Source: Cupriavidus laharis
Lineage (GTDB): Bacteria; Pseudomonadota; Gammaproteobacteria; Burkholderiales; Burkholderiaceae
Length of the DNA stretch: 64,000 nt
NCBI RefSeq assembly: GCF_914271435.1
Contig: NZ_CAJZAI010000019.1
Coordinates: forward strand, 1-64,000
Direction: 5' to 3'
Shown: piece by piece, positions 33,220 through 41,451 of the stretch
Numbering within the stretch: the stretch's first letter is position 1
How the letters are laid out: each line of letters begins with the position of its first letter
Translations under genes and position numbers: made by a program
Notes under the pieces: model-generated
What the model was told of the DNA's origin: nothing
The model's database searches: none
What the model saw: the letters and a program-made list of their open reading frames with translations, nothing else

Positions 33220-34944
33220 GTGGTGGGTTCGAATATTCCCAGGACGCTCGTCGACGTGGAATCGTCCGTCAACGAGTACCTCAACCGGCAAGACTGGCGC
33301 GTCAATGCCAACGCAAACCAGGGCTATTCGCTAGGCGGGCTGATTCTCAACGTGGCGGGAAAGGTCACGGCCAACTACTGGCTGTCCCATGTCTACGCGC
33401 CCGAAGCCGGCGCGGCTCACCGCGAGGGTGACCTTCACATCCATGACCTGGACATGTTGTCCGGCTACTGCGCCGGGTGGTCGCTGCGCACGCTTCTGCA
33501 TGAAGGGCTGAACGGCGTGCCCGGCAAGGTGGAAGCCGCGCCGCCGCGGCACATGTCGAGCGCGGTCGGCCAGATCGTGAACTTCCTTGGCACCATGCAG
33601 AACGAGTGGGCCGGGGCCCAGGCGTTCTCGTCGTTCGATACCTACATGGCCCCCTTCGTGCGCAAGGACAGCATGTCCTATACGGAGGTCAGGCAACACA
33701 TGCAGGAACTGATCTACAACCTCAACGTGCCATCACGATGGGGCACGCAGACGCCCTTCACCAACCTGACGTTCGACTGGACCTGCCCAGAGGACCTGAG
33801 AGAGCAGGTGCCCATGATCGGCGGCGAGGAGATGCCATTTCGCTATGGCGACCTGCAGGCCGAGATGGACATGATCAACCGCGCCTACATCGAGATCATG
33901 ACGGAAGGCGACGCCAAAGGCCGTGTCTTTACCTTCCCCATTCCCACCTACAACATCACGCCCGACTTTCCGTGGGAGAGCGAGAATGCCACGCGGCTGT
34001 TCGACATGACGGCCAAATACGGCCTGCCCTACTTCCAGAATTTCGTGAACTCGGAGCTCAAGCCCAACATGGTGCGCTCCATGTGCTGCCGGCTCCAGCT
34101 GGACCTGCGCGAACTGCTCAAGCGCGGCAACGGCCTCTTCGGCAGCGCCGAGCAGACCGGCTCGCTAGGCGTGGTCACCATTAACTGCGCGCGGCTCGGC
34201 TACCTGCACCGGGGTGATGAGGCCGGCCTGTTCCTGCGGCTCGACACCTTGCTGGATGTCGGCCGTGATTCCCTCGAAGCCAAGCGCGAGCGGATCCAGG
34301 CGCTGATGGACCAGGGGCTGTTCCCCTACACCCGGCGTTACCTCGGCACGCTGCGCAACCATTTCTCGACGCTCGGCGTGAACGGCCTCAACGAGATGAT
34401 CCGGAACTTCACCGGCGATGTCCACGACATCACCACGGATTGGGGTCACGGCTTCGCGCTGCGCGTGCTCGACCATGTGCGCACGCGCATCGTCGAATAC
34501 CAGGAAGCCACGGGCCATATGTACAACCTCGAGGCCACGCCGGCCGAGGGCACCACCTACCGCTTTGCGCGGGAAGACCGCAAGCGCTGGCCCGGCATCC
34601 TCCAGGCCGGGTCGGCGGAACAGCCCTACTACACCAATTCGTCGCAGCTTCCGGTGGGCTTCACCAACGACCCCTTCGAGGCCCTGGCCCGCCAGGAGGC
34701 CCTGCAGGCCAAGTACACCGGCGGCACCGTGCTGCATCTCTACATGGGCGAGCGCCTGTCGAGCGGCGAGGCCTGCAAGCGCCTGGTACGTCGGGCGCTG
34801 GAGAACTTCCGGCTGCCGTACATCACGGTCACGCCAACGTTCTCGATCTGCCCCACGCACGGCTACCTGGCCGGGGAGCATATCTATTGCCCGAAGTGCG
34901 ACGAAGACATCCTGGCTCGCAAGCGCATGCAGCGAGCCGCCTGA
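33220..34944 (+). CDS. nrdD: anaerobic (class III) ribonucleotide reductase large chain lacking its glycyl-radical domain
   Basis: A ~574-residue catalytic chain that reduces ribonucleoside triphosphates without oxygen. Seen: YLNRQDWRVNANANQGYSLGGL at the start (no ATP-cone), HIHDLDMLSGYCAGWSL, the active-site MVRSMCCRLQLDL, and a C-terminal zinc site ICPTHGYLAGEHIYCPKC, where one usual Cys is His. The chain ends about 12 residues later, before the RVxGYxxP glycyl-radical loop that normally closes NrdD; this is supplied by the next gene. GTG 33220 is preferred over GTG 33214 for its distance from AGAGGGG. FNR- and NrdR-like sites lie upstream. Confidence 0.88.
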   Translation: MVGSNIPRTLVDVESSVNEYLNRQDWRVNANANQGYSLGGLILNVAGKVTANYWLSHVYAPEAGAAHREGDLHIHDLDMLSGYCAGWSLRTLLHEGLNGVPGKVEAAPPRHMSSAVGQIVNFLGTMQNEWAGAQAFSSFDTYMAPFVRKDSMSYTEVRQHMQELIYNLNVPSRWGTQTPFTNLTFDWTCPEDLREQVPMIGGEEMPFRYGDLQAEMDMINRAYIEIMTEGDAKGRVFTFPIPTYNITPDFPWESENATRLFDMTAKYGLPYFQNFVNSELKPNMVRSMCCRLQLDLRELLKRGNGLFGSAEQTGSLGVVTINCARLGYLHRGDEAGLFLRLDTLLDVGRDSLEAKRERIQALMDQGLFPYTRRYLGTLRNHFSTLGVNGLNEMIRNFTGDVHDITTDWGHGFALRVLDHVRTRIVEYQEATGHMYNLEATPAEGTTYRFAREDRKRWPGILQAGSAEQPYYTNSSQLPVGFTNDPFEALARQEALQAKYTGGTVLHLYMGERLSSGEACKRLVRRALENFRLPYITVTPTFSICPTHGYLAGEHIYCPKCDEDILARKRMQRAA

Positions 34945-34973
34945 GCATTCCAACCCCAACAAGGAGATTCACC

Positions 34974-35153
34974 ATGACCATCCAATCCGAACGCCAGAAC
35001 ACCGCCATCGACCTTGAAGACGACGAACGCCAGCGCTGCGAAGTCTGGACCCGCGTGATGGGCTACCACCGTCCCGTGGCCAGCTTCAACACAGGCAAGA
35101 AAGGCGAGCACGCCGAACGCCGCTTTTTTGCCGAGCAGCACTGCCCCGCCTGA
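34974..35153 (+). CDS. separate glycyl-radical domain of NrdD
   Basis: A 59-residue protein with a strong AAGGAGA ribosome site, 29 bp after the large chain. Residues 22-50 (CEVWTRVMGYHRPVASFNTG, then KKGEHAERR) match the C-terminal glycyl-radical loop of class III reductases. Gly30 in RVMGYHRP is the expected radical site. The first ~20 residues (acidic, DLEDDERQR) replace the missing linker. It is its own gene with its own start, not a frameshift remnant, so the enzyme would be assembled from two chains. A related split arrangement may have been reported for a Ralstonia/Cupriavidus megaplasmid, which I cannot confirm here. Confidence 0.85.
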   Translation: MTIQSERQNTAIDLEDDERQRCEVWTRVMGYHRPVASFNTGKKGEHAERRFFAEQHCPA

Positions 35154-35157
35154 AGCC

Positions 35158-35826
35158 ATGGCCGGCCTGCGCATTGGCGGCCTGACGCCGCTGACGAGCA
35201 TCGACTTTCCCGGCCGGCTTGCCGCCGTGGTGTTCTGCCAGGGCTGCCCCTGGCGCTGCAGCTATTGCCACAATCCCGACCTGATTCCACCACGCGGGCC
35301 GGGAAATCTGCCATGGGGCCAGGTGCTGGACTTCCTGGCTGGCCGGCGCGGCCTGCTGGACGGCGTCGTGTTCTCCGGCGGAGAGCCAACCCTGCAGGCG
35401 TCGCTGCCGGATGCCATGCACGAAGTCCGTGCGTTGGGATTCCAGGTGGCCCTGCACACGGCGGGCATGTACCCGGAGCGGCTGGCCGCGGTGCTGCCGC
35501 TGGTGGATTGGGTCGGACTGGATATCAAGGGGCCGGCCCGCCACTATGATGCGATCACCCGCACGCCGGGCAGCGGCACCAGGGTGATGGCGTCGCTGGA
35601 TCTTGTCGTCGCCAGCGGTGTGGACTATGAATGCCGCACGACGTGGGATCCGGAACTGTTCTGCGAAGACGAACTGATCAACCTCGTCGGCACGCTGGCC
35701 GCGCACGGTGTCCGGCATTGGGCGCTGCAGCCACGCGGCACGGCGGGCAGGCCTTCCGTGCCGCCTGAGGGCATCGCACATCGATTAGCGGCGGCGTATC
35801 CGCACGTCTTCATGCGTCTTCCCTGA
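35158..35826 (+). CDS. nrdG: anaerobic ribonucleotide reductase activase (radical SAM)
   Basis: A 222-residue radical-SAM protein that puts the glycyl radical on NrdD using S-adenosylmethionine. The 4Fe-4S motif is CPWRCSYC (C-x3-C-x2-C, within QGCPWRCSYCHNPDL); VVFSGGEPTLQ is the glycine-rich SAM-binding stretch. ATG 35158 lies four bases after the small-domain stop; an in-frame ATG at 35128 would overlap it. It is longer than E. coli NrdG (about 154) and resembles the pyruvate-formate-lyase-activase-like NrdG subgroup. Confidence 0.88.
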   Translation: MAGLRIGGLTPLTSIDFPGRLAAVVFCQGCPWRCSYCHNPDLIPPRGPGNLPWGQVLDFLAGRRGLLDGVVFSGGEPTLQASLPDAMHEVRALGFQVALHTAGMYPERLAAVLPLVDWVGLDIKGPARHYDAITRTPGSGTRVMASLDLVVASGVDYECRTTWDPELFCEDELINLVGTLAAHGVRHWALQPRGTAGRPSVPPEGIAHRLAAAYPHVFMRLP

Positions 35827-35938
35827 TGCTGGGCAAGCGTGGCTGTTTTGTCGGCGTAGAGCCGGCGGGGTTTTGTCTTGGCGATGACTGTGTTGTCGTG
35901 CTTGGCGGGCACCGCTGTTTCGCTGGCGTAGCCGGCGA

Positions 35939-35971
35939 CCTACTCTTTTGTCCGAGCGACAAAAGAGTAGG
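35939..35971. repeat. left-arm hairpin
   Basis: CCTACTCTTTTGTC pairs perfectly over 14 bp with GACAAAAGAGTAGG around the loop CGAGC. It could act as a terminator of the nrd operon on either strand. Confidence 0.7.
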
Positions 35972-36165
35972 CAGAAAAGCGCGTCGCCTGGCGGCTGGCC
36001 ATCAACGGTGCGCCTCTATGGTTCGAGCGGCTTTGGTCTCGCGATGCCTGGTTGCCCGTTCGACCCTGCTACGCCATGTGAGTCAGAACCTCTGCCTGGC
36101 GTTAAGCGACTTTTGTACGATCCCCAAGTTGGACTCGGGTACAGCGTTCCAATAGCCTCAGTGGT

Positions 36166-36357
36166 GGGACGCCTACGGCTGCGCTGCGCGCACGTCCTAG
36201 TCGACGGGCAACCTCATCAGTCTCGCCGGCACCACGATGTCCTCTTCTTTACCCCGCGCATGGCACATGCGCCCAGCGCTTCGTCACTACGGCGCGGCTC
36301 GGGCCAGACCTTCGCGCCCCGACTACTGACTGCGCGCAGCGCAGCCGTAGGCGTCCC
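36166..36357. repeat. 27-bp perfect inverted repeat, 138 bp apart
   Basis: Bases 36166-36192 (starting GGGACGCCTACGGCTGCG) are the exact reverse complement of 36331-36357. The loop between holds no recognised gene. Confidence 0.7.
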
Positions 36358-36511
36358 CGCGATATCGCTGTTAGTAGGGACCACTCGGTAATCCGGGTTC
36401 GTTCGTACGCCCTGTCCCATCCTAATCATCTACGCGGCAGGCAGTCTGGTTATGCCCCTGGACCGTCTTCACCTCATCGAGCCGTTCGTCAACCACGAAA
36501 ACGCGCTTTTG

Positions 36512-36540
36512 CCTACTTTTACCGCTCGGGTAAAAGTAGG
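36512..36540. repeat. right-arm hairpin
   Basis: CCTACTTTTACC pairs perfectly over 12 bp with GGTAAAAGTAGG around GCTCG. It is the diverged counterpart of the left-arm hairpin, with compensating changes that keep the stem. Confidence 0.7.
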
Positions 36541-36636
36541 TCGCCGGCTACGCCGGCGAAACAGCCACGCCTGTCAAGAACACCAACCCAATCCTCCCCA
36601 CAGCCCCCGCACAATTCAACGAAGAACCAAGAAAAA

Positions 36637-36654
36637 GCCCGCGCAAGCGCGGGC
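36637..36654 (-). terminator. intrinsic terminator read on the minus strand
   Basis: GCCCGCGC pairs with GCGCGGGC around AA. On the minus strand it is followed by a run of five T residues, the classical form. No coding gene on that strand leads into it. Confidence 0.7.
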
Positions 36655-36900
36655 ATAAGGGCTTGAGGACTTGAGTCGAGTCTCTCAATGAGCCGGATTC
36701 TCCCAGTTCCGCCTCCGCGGGAACACCCCCAGTCGGGTGAATAAAGAGCGGGAAAACACGCCCCGGAGCCTATGCACCCGTGCCCGCGCGCCGTTGTTGC
36801 ACGACAACGGTCGCCCGGCCCCGGCTGGTCCCCAACTTTCATGTCAACGGACTCGCCCGGAAAATCGCCATGAAAGATTCTGAAATATTGAAAGCCGATA
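36655..36900 (-). ncRNA. candidate structured non-coding RNA
   Basis: The minus strand upstream of the terminator at 36637 has no convincing gene but several stable dyads: CCGTTGT/ACAACGG (36803-36822), GTTCC-type pairing near 36705-36724, and CACCC/GGGTG near 36726-36741. A transcript of roughly 200-250 bases ending at that terminator would be a structured RNA. I could not match it to tmRNA, RNase P, 6S or SRP RNA. Confidence 0.25.
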
Positions 36901-37110
36901 ATCGGCCGGAACGTTTTGCCGAGTCGGGATAGACTTCTCGGCTACGCCAAGCAAGCCCGGCCCTTCGCGTCACGGCTTGCCGCTCTCAACAGACGCCGGC
37001 GCGACATCGGGCATGGCACTTGCTTCGCCTCGCTGTTCCGACCTGGCGCCGGCCAACCGGGCTTGGCCGCTGACACCTTGATTCGCTTGATTTTTTCGCA
37101 GGAAATCGCA

Positions 37111-38271
37111 ATGCAACGATTACGCGGCTGCCGCGCCTGGGTTCCTGTTACGCTGGCCATCGCCCTGTCAACACTCGCCGGATGCAGCGGTAAGAAAGAG
37201 GCCGCCGCCCCGCCGCCGCCCCAGGTCACCGTGGTCACGCTCAAGACCGAACCCGTCACGCTGGATACCGAGCTTCCTGGCCGTACCACGGCTTTCCGCA
37301 TCGCCGAAGTCCGTCCGCAGGTGGACGGCATCATCCTGCGCCGGCTGTTCAAGGAAGGCAGTGACGTGACCCAGGGCCAGCAGCTCTACCAGATCGACCC
37401 TTCCACCTACGACGCCACCTACAAGAGCGCCAGGGCGACGCTGGAATCCGCACGGCTGCTGGCCGAGCGCTACGGGCGGCTGGTGGGCGACGAAGCGGTC
37501 AGCAAGCAACAGTATGACGAGGCCAAGGCCGCCTGGCTGCAGGCGCAGGCGGCGGTGGAGCGTGCCGAGATCAACCTGCGCTATACCAAGGTGCTGTCGC
37601 CGATTTCCGGGCGCATCGGCCGCTCCGCCGTGACCGAAGGCGCGCTGGTCACCAACGGCCAGGCCGGGGCCCTGTCGGTGGTGCAGCAGATCGATCCGAT
37701 CTACGTCGACGTGACCCAGCCATCTGCATCCTTGCTGCGTCTGCGCCGCGAACTGGCCAATGGCGCCCTGCAGAGCGCCGGGGCCAACGCGGCCCAGGTG
37801 GACCTGGTGCTGGAGGACGGCACCAAGTACCCGGAACCAGGCCGGCTGGAGTTCTCGGAGGTCGCGGTGGACCAGGGCACCGGCTCGGTCACGCTGCGGG
37901 CCGTGTTCCCGAACCCGCGCCACGAACTGCTGCCCGGCATGTTCGTCCATGCGCGCCTGCGTGAAGGCGTGAAGGCCAATGGCCTGCTCGTCCCGCAGCA
38001 AGGCGTCACGCGCGACCTCAAGGGCCAGGCCACGGCGCTAGTCGTCAACGCGAAGGATGAAGTGGAACTGCGCCAGATCCGTACCGACCGCGTGATCGGG
38101 GACAAGTGGCTGGTGGTGGATGGCCTCAAGGCCGGCGACCGCGTCATTGTCGAGGGCCTGCAGTTCGTCAAGCCCGGCGCCAAGGTCCGCGTGGCCCAGG
38201 CCGACAGCGGCGCGGGCGCACCGCCGGCCGCTGCATCCGGCGCATCCGCCGCCGTCGCGGCCAAGCCCTGA
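37111..38271 (+). CDS. RND efflux periplasmic adaptor (MexA/AcrA-like)
   Basis: A 386-residue lipoprotein adaptor: the signal peptide ends at lipobox LAGC (Cys about residue 28). Then come lipoyl halves (RPQVDGIILRRLFKEGSDVTQGQQLYQIDP and TKVLSPISGRIGRSAVTEGALVTNGQ), an alpha-hairpin between them, and the beta-barrel and membrane-proximal domains. It ends in an Ala-rich tail. ATG 37111 is chosen because the signal peptide begins there and AGGAAA lies upstream. First gene of a three-gene tripartite multidrug pump; no local TetR-type repressor is seen. Confidence 0.92.
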   Translation: MQRLRGCRAWVPVTLAIALSTLAGCSGKKEAAAPPPPQVTVVTLKTEPVTLDTELPGRTTAFRIAEVRPQVDGIILRRLFKEGSDVTQGQQLYQIDPSTYDATYKSARATLESARLLAERYGRLVGDEAVSKQQYDEAKAAWLQAQAAVERAEINLRYTKVLSPISGRIGRSAVTEGALVTNGQAGALSVVQQIDPIYVDVTQPSASLLRLRRELANGALQSAGANAAQVDLVLEDGTKYPEPGRLEFSEVAVDQGTGSVTLRAVFPNPRHELLPGMFVHARLREGVKANGLLVPQQGVTRDLKGQATALVVNAKDEVELRQIRTDRVIGDKWLVVDGLKAGDRVIVEGLQFVKPGAKVRVAQADSGAGAPPAAASGASAAVAAKP

Positions 38272-38298
38272 GGGCTTCACCAGGGCCAGGGAGCATCC

Positions 38299-41200
38299 AT
38301 GTCCAATTTCTTTATCGATCGCCCCATCTTCGCGTGGGTGATCGCGCTGGTCATCATGCTGGCCGGCGTGCTGTCGATCCGCGCGCTGCCGATCAGCCAG
38401 TACCCGGCCATTGCGCCGCCGACCATCGCCATCTCGGTGAACTATCCGGGCGCCTCGGCAGAGACCGTGCAGGACACGGTGGTCCAGGTGATCGAGCAGC
38501 AGCTCAACGGCCTGGACCGGCTGCGCTACATCTCGTCGGAAAGCAATTCCGACGGCAGCATGACGATCACCGTCACCTTCGAGCAAGGCACCAACCCGGA
38601 CATCGCGCAGGTGCAGGTGCAGAACAAGCTCGCGCTCGCGCAGCCGCTGTTGCCGCAGGAAGTGCAGCAGCAAGGCATCCGCGTGACGAAGTCGGTGCGC
38701 AACTTCCTGCTGATCGTCGGCCTGATCTCCACCGACCCCAAGGTCACGCGGGAAGACCTGTCGAACTACATCGTCTCGAACATCCAGGATCCGCTGTCGC
38801 GCACCTACGGCGTGGGCGACTTCCAAGTGTTCGGTTCGCAGTACGCGATGCGCGTGTGGATCGACCCGGCCAGGCTCAACAGCTACCAGCTCACGCCGCT
38901 CGACGTAAGCAATGCCATCAAGGCACAGAACGTGCAGGTGGCCTCCGGCCAGCTCGGCGGGCTGCCGGCCGTCAAGGGCCAGCAGCTCAATGCCAGCGTG
39001 ATCGGCAAGACCCGCCTGCAGACCAGCGAGCAGTTCGGCAACATCCTGCTCAAGGTCAACCCCGACGGCTCGCAGGTGCGTCTGAAGGACGTGGCCGAGG
39101 TCGGACTCGGCGGCCAGGACTACAACATCAATGCGCAGTACAACGGCCAGCCGGCCTCGGGTATTGCCGTGCGCCTGGCGGCCGGGGCCAATGCGCTGGA
39201 AACGGTACGCGCCATCCGCAAGACGCTCGACGGGCTCGAGCCGTTCTTCCCGGCCGGCATGAAGGTGGTCTATCCGTATGACACCTCGCCGGTGATCTCG
39301 GGCTCGATCCACGAGGTGGTGAAGACGCTGCTGGAAGCCATCGTGCTGGTGTTCCTGGTGATGTACCTGTTCCTGCAGAACTTCCGTGCCACGCTGATCC
39401 CCACCATCGCCGTGCCGGTGGTGCTGCTGGGCACGTTCGGCGTGCTGGCCGCGTTCGGGTACACCATCAACACCCTGACCATGTTCGGCATGGTGCTGGC
39501 GATCGGCCTGCTCGTGGATGACGCGATCGTGGTCGTGGAAAACGTCGAACGCGTGATGGCCGAGGAAGGCCTGCCGCCCAGGGAGGCCGCGCGGCGCTCC
39601 ATGGGCCAGATCCAGGGTGCGCTGGTGGGTATCGCCATGGTGCTGTCGGCGGTGTTCCTGCCGATGGCATTCTTCGGCGGCTCCACCGGCGTGATCTACC
39701 GCCAGTTCTCGATCACCATCGTGTCATCCATGGTGCTGTCGGTGCTGGTCGCGCTGATCCTCACGCCCGCGCTGTGCGCCACCATGCTGCAGCCCATCGA
39801 GAAAGGCGACCACGGCGAAAACAAGGGCGGCTTCTTCGGCTGGTTCAACCGCAAGTTCATCGCGACCACGCAGGGTTACGAGCGCGGCGTCGCGTCGATC
39901 CTGAAGCGCCGCCTGCCTTTCGTGCTGATCTACGTCGCCATCCTCGTGGTAATGGGTTTCCTGTTCACGCGCATCCCGACGTCGTTCCTGCCGGACGAGG
40001 ACCAGGGTGTGCTTTATGCCCAGGTCCAGACCCCGGCTGGCGCCACGGCCGAGCGCACGCAGAAGGTCCTGAGCCAGATGCGCGAGTACCTGCTGAAGGA
40101 TGAAGCCGGCGTCGTCGATTCGCTGTTCACGGTCAGCGGCTTCAATTTTGCCGGCCGCGGCCAGAACTCGGGCCTCGCCTTCATCCTGCTCAAGCCGTGG
40201 GAAGAGCGCAGCGGCGACAACACCAGCGTATTCGACCTGGCGGCGCGCGCCCAGCGCAAGTTCGCGAGTTTCCGTGACTCCATGTCGTTCGCGTTTGCCC
40301 CGCCGGCCGTGCAGGAACTGGGCAACGCCACCGGCTTCGACCTCTACCTGCAGGACCAGGCCGGCCTCGGCCACGTGGCGCTGATGAACGCGCGCGACAA
40401 ATTCCTGGCGCTGGCGTCACAGAACCCCGTGCTGCAGCGTGTGCGTCCCAATGGCCTGAACGACCAGCCGCAGTACCAGCTCGTGATCGACGATGAGAAG
40501 GCCCGCGCGCTTGGCATCTCGCTGGCCGACATCAACAGCACGGTGACGATTGCCTGGGGCTCCAGCTATGTCAATGACTTCATCGACCGCGGCCGGGTCA
40601 AGCGCGTCTACGTGCAAGGGCGTCCGGATTCGCGCATGAACCCAGACGACGTCGACAAGTGGTTCGTGCGCAACGACAAAGGAGAAATGGTGCCGTTCTC
40701 CGCGTTTGCCGAGGGCAAGTGGGACTACGGGTCGCCGAAGCTGCAGCGCTACAACGGCGTGTCGGCCGTGGAAGTGCTGGGCGAGCCCGCGCCCGGCCGC
40801 AGTTCCGGCGAAGCGATGAAAGCGATCGAAGAAATCATGAAGCAGATGCCCTCGGGCGTGGGCTACGCCTGGACCGGCCTGTCCTATGAAGAACGGCTGT
40901 CGGGCTCGCAGGCACCGGCGCTCTACGCCCTGTCGCTGCTGGTGGTGTTCCTGTGCCTGGCGGCGCTGTATGAAAGCTGGACGATCCCGTTCTCGGTGAT
41001 GCTGGTGGTGCCGCTCGGCGTCATTGGTGCGCTGCTCGCCACCATGGGACGAGGCTTGTCCAATGACGTGTTCTTCCAGGTCGGCCTGCTGACCACCATC
41101 GGCCTGTCGGCCAAGAACGCCATCCTGATCGTGGAGTTCGCCAAGAGCCAGTACGAGCACGGCAAGAGCCTGGTCGACGCCGCCATCGAAGCCTGCCGCA

Positions 41201-41451
41201 TGCGCTTGCGCCCGATCGTGATGACGTCGCTGGCGTTCATGCTTGGCGTATTCCCGCTGGCGGTCTCGACCGGGGCCGGCTCGGGCAGCCAGCACGCCAT
41301 CGGCACGGGCGTGATCGGCGGCATGATCACCGCCACGGTGCTTGCGATCTTCTGGGTGCCGTTGTTCTTTGTCGCCGTCAATTCGCTGTTCGCACGCAAA
41401 CGCAAGCCGACCAAGCCTGACGCCCCCGTCGAGAAAGGCGCGCTGCAATGA
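38299..41451 (+). CDS. RND efflux permease (AcrB/MexB-like, HAE1)
   Basis: A 1050-residue proton-driven drug exporter of the hydrophobe/amphiphile RND class, acting as an inner-membrane trimer. It starts MSNFFIDRPIFAWVIALVIM. The helix-4 proton-relay aspartates lie in LAIGLLVDDAIVVVENVERVM. Periplasmic porter domains and 12 helices are arranged in two repeats (second block from about residue 540). FRNDKGEMVPFSAF-like and GLSYEERLSGSQAPALYALSLLVVFL segments are typical. Starts 27 bp after the adaptor; its stop overlaps the outer-membrane gene (ATGA). Confidence 0.95.
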   Translation: MSNFFIDRPIFAWVIALVIMLAGVLSIRALPISQYPAIAPPTIAISVNYPGASAETVQDTVVQVIEQQLNGLDRLRYISSESNSDGSMTITVTFEQGTNPDIAQVQVQNKLALAQPLLPQEVQQQGIRVTKSVRNFLLIVGLISTDPKVTREDLSNYIVSNIQDPLSRTYGVGDFQVFGSQYAMRVWIDPARLNSYQLTPLDVSNAIKAQNVQVASGQLGGLPAVKGQQLNASVIGKTRLQTSEQFGNILLKVNPDGSQVRLKDVAEVGLGGQDYNINAQYNGQPASGIAVRLAAGANALETVRAIRKTLDGLEPFFPAGMKVVYPYDTSPVISGSIHEVVKTLLEAIVLVFLVMYLFLQNFRATLIPTIAVPVVLLGTFGVLAAFGYTINTLTMFGMVLAIGLLVDDAIVVVENVERVMAEEGLPPREAARRSMGQIQGALVGIAMVLSAVFLPMAFFGGSTGVIYRQFSITIVSSMVLSVLVALILTPALCATMLQPIEKGDHGENKGGFFGWFNRKFIATTQGYERGVASILKRRLPFVLIYVAILVVMGFLFTRIPTSFLPDEDQGVLYAQVQTPAGATAERTQKVLSQMREYLLKDEAGVVDSLFTVSGFNFAGRGQNSGLAFILLKPWEERSGDNTSVFDLAARAQRKFASFRDSMSFAFAPPAVQELGNATGFDLYLQDQAGLGHVALMNARDKFLALASQNPVLQRVRPNGLNDQPQYQLVIDDEKARALGISLADINSTVTIAWGSSYVNDFIDRGRVKRVYVQGRPDSRMNPDDVDKWFVRNDKGEMVPFSAFAEGKWDYGSPKLQRYNGVSAVEVLGEPAPGRSSGEAMKAIEEIMKQMPSGVGYAWTGLSYEERLSGSQAPALYALSLLVVFLCLAALYESWTIPFSVMLVVPLGVIGALLATMGRGLSNDVFFQVGLLTTIGLSAKNAILIVEFAKSQYEHGKSLVDAAIEACRMRLRPIVMTSLAFMLGVFPLAVSTGAGSGSQHAIGTGVIGGMITATVLAIFWVPLFFVAVNSLFARKRKPTKPDAPVEKGALQ

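Larger units (their letters stand above)
35831..36573. repeat. composite non-coding repeat with inverted arms
   Basis: About 740 bp with no credible gene. A left arm (about 35895-35985) and a right arm (about 36490-36573) are imperfect inverted copies of each other; shared words include GCTGTTTCGC, GGCGTAGCCGGCGACCTACT and AAGCGCGTT. Each arm contains a perfect hairpin. A further internal inverted repeat lies at 36166-36192 / 36331-36357. This looks like a dispersed Burkholderiales intergenic repeat unit or miniature element. Confidence 0.6.

Noticed and set aside
35826..36660. Several 60-150 codon frames in the repeat region
   Set aside because: They cross the inverted repeats, lack ribosome sites and show no family similarity.
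36519..36842. 107-codon minus-strand frame upstream of the RND operon
   Set aside because: It runs through the terminator hairpin and the repeat arm; more likely non-coding.
36660..36860. 6S RNA, tmRNA, RNase P or SRP RNA
   Set aside because: No match to the conserved cores of these RNAs that I could recognise; left as an unnamed candidate.
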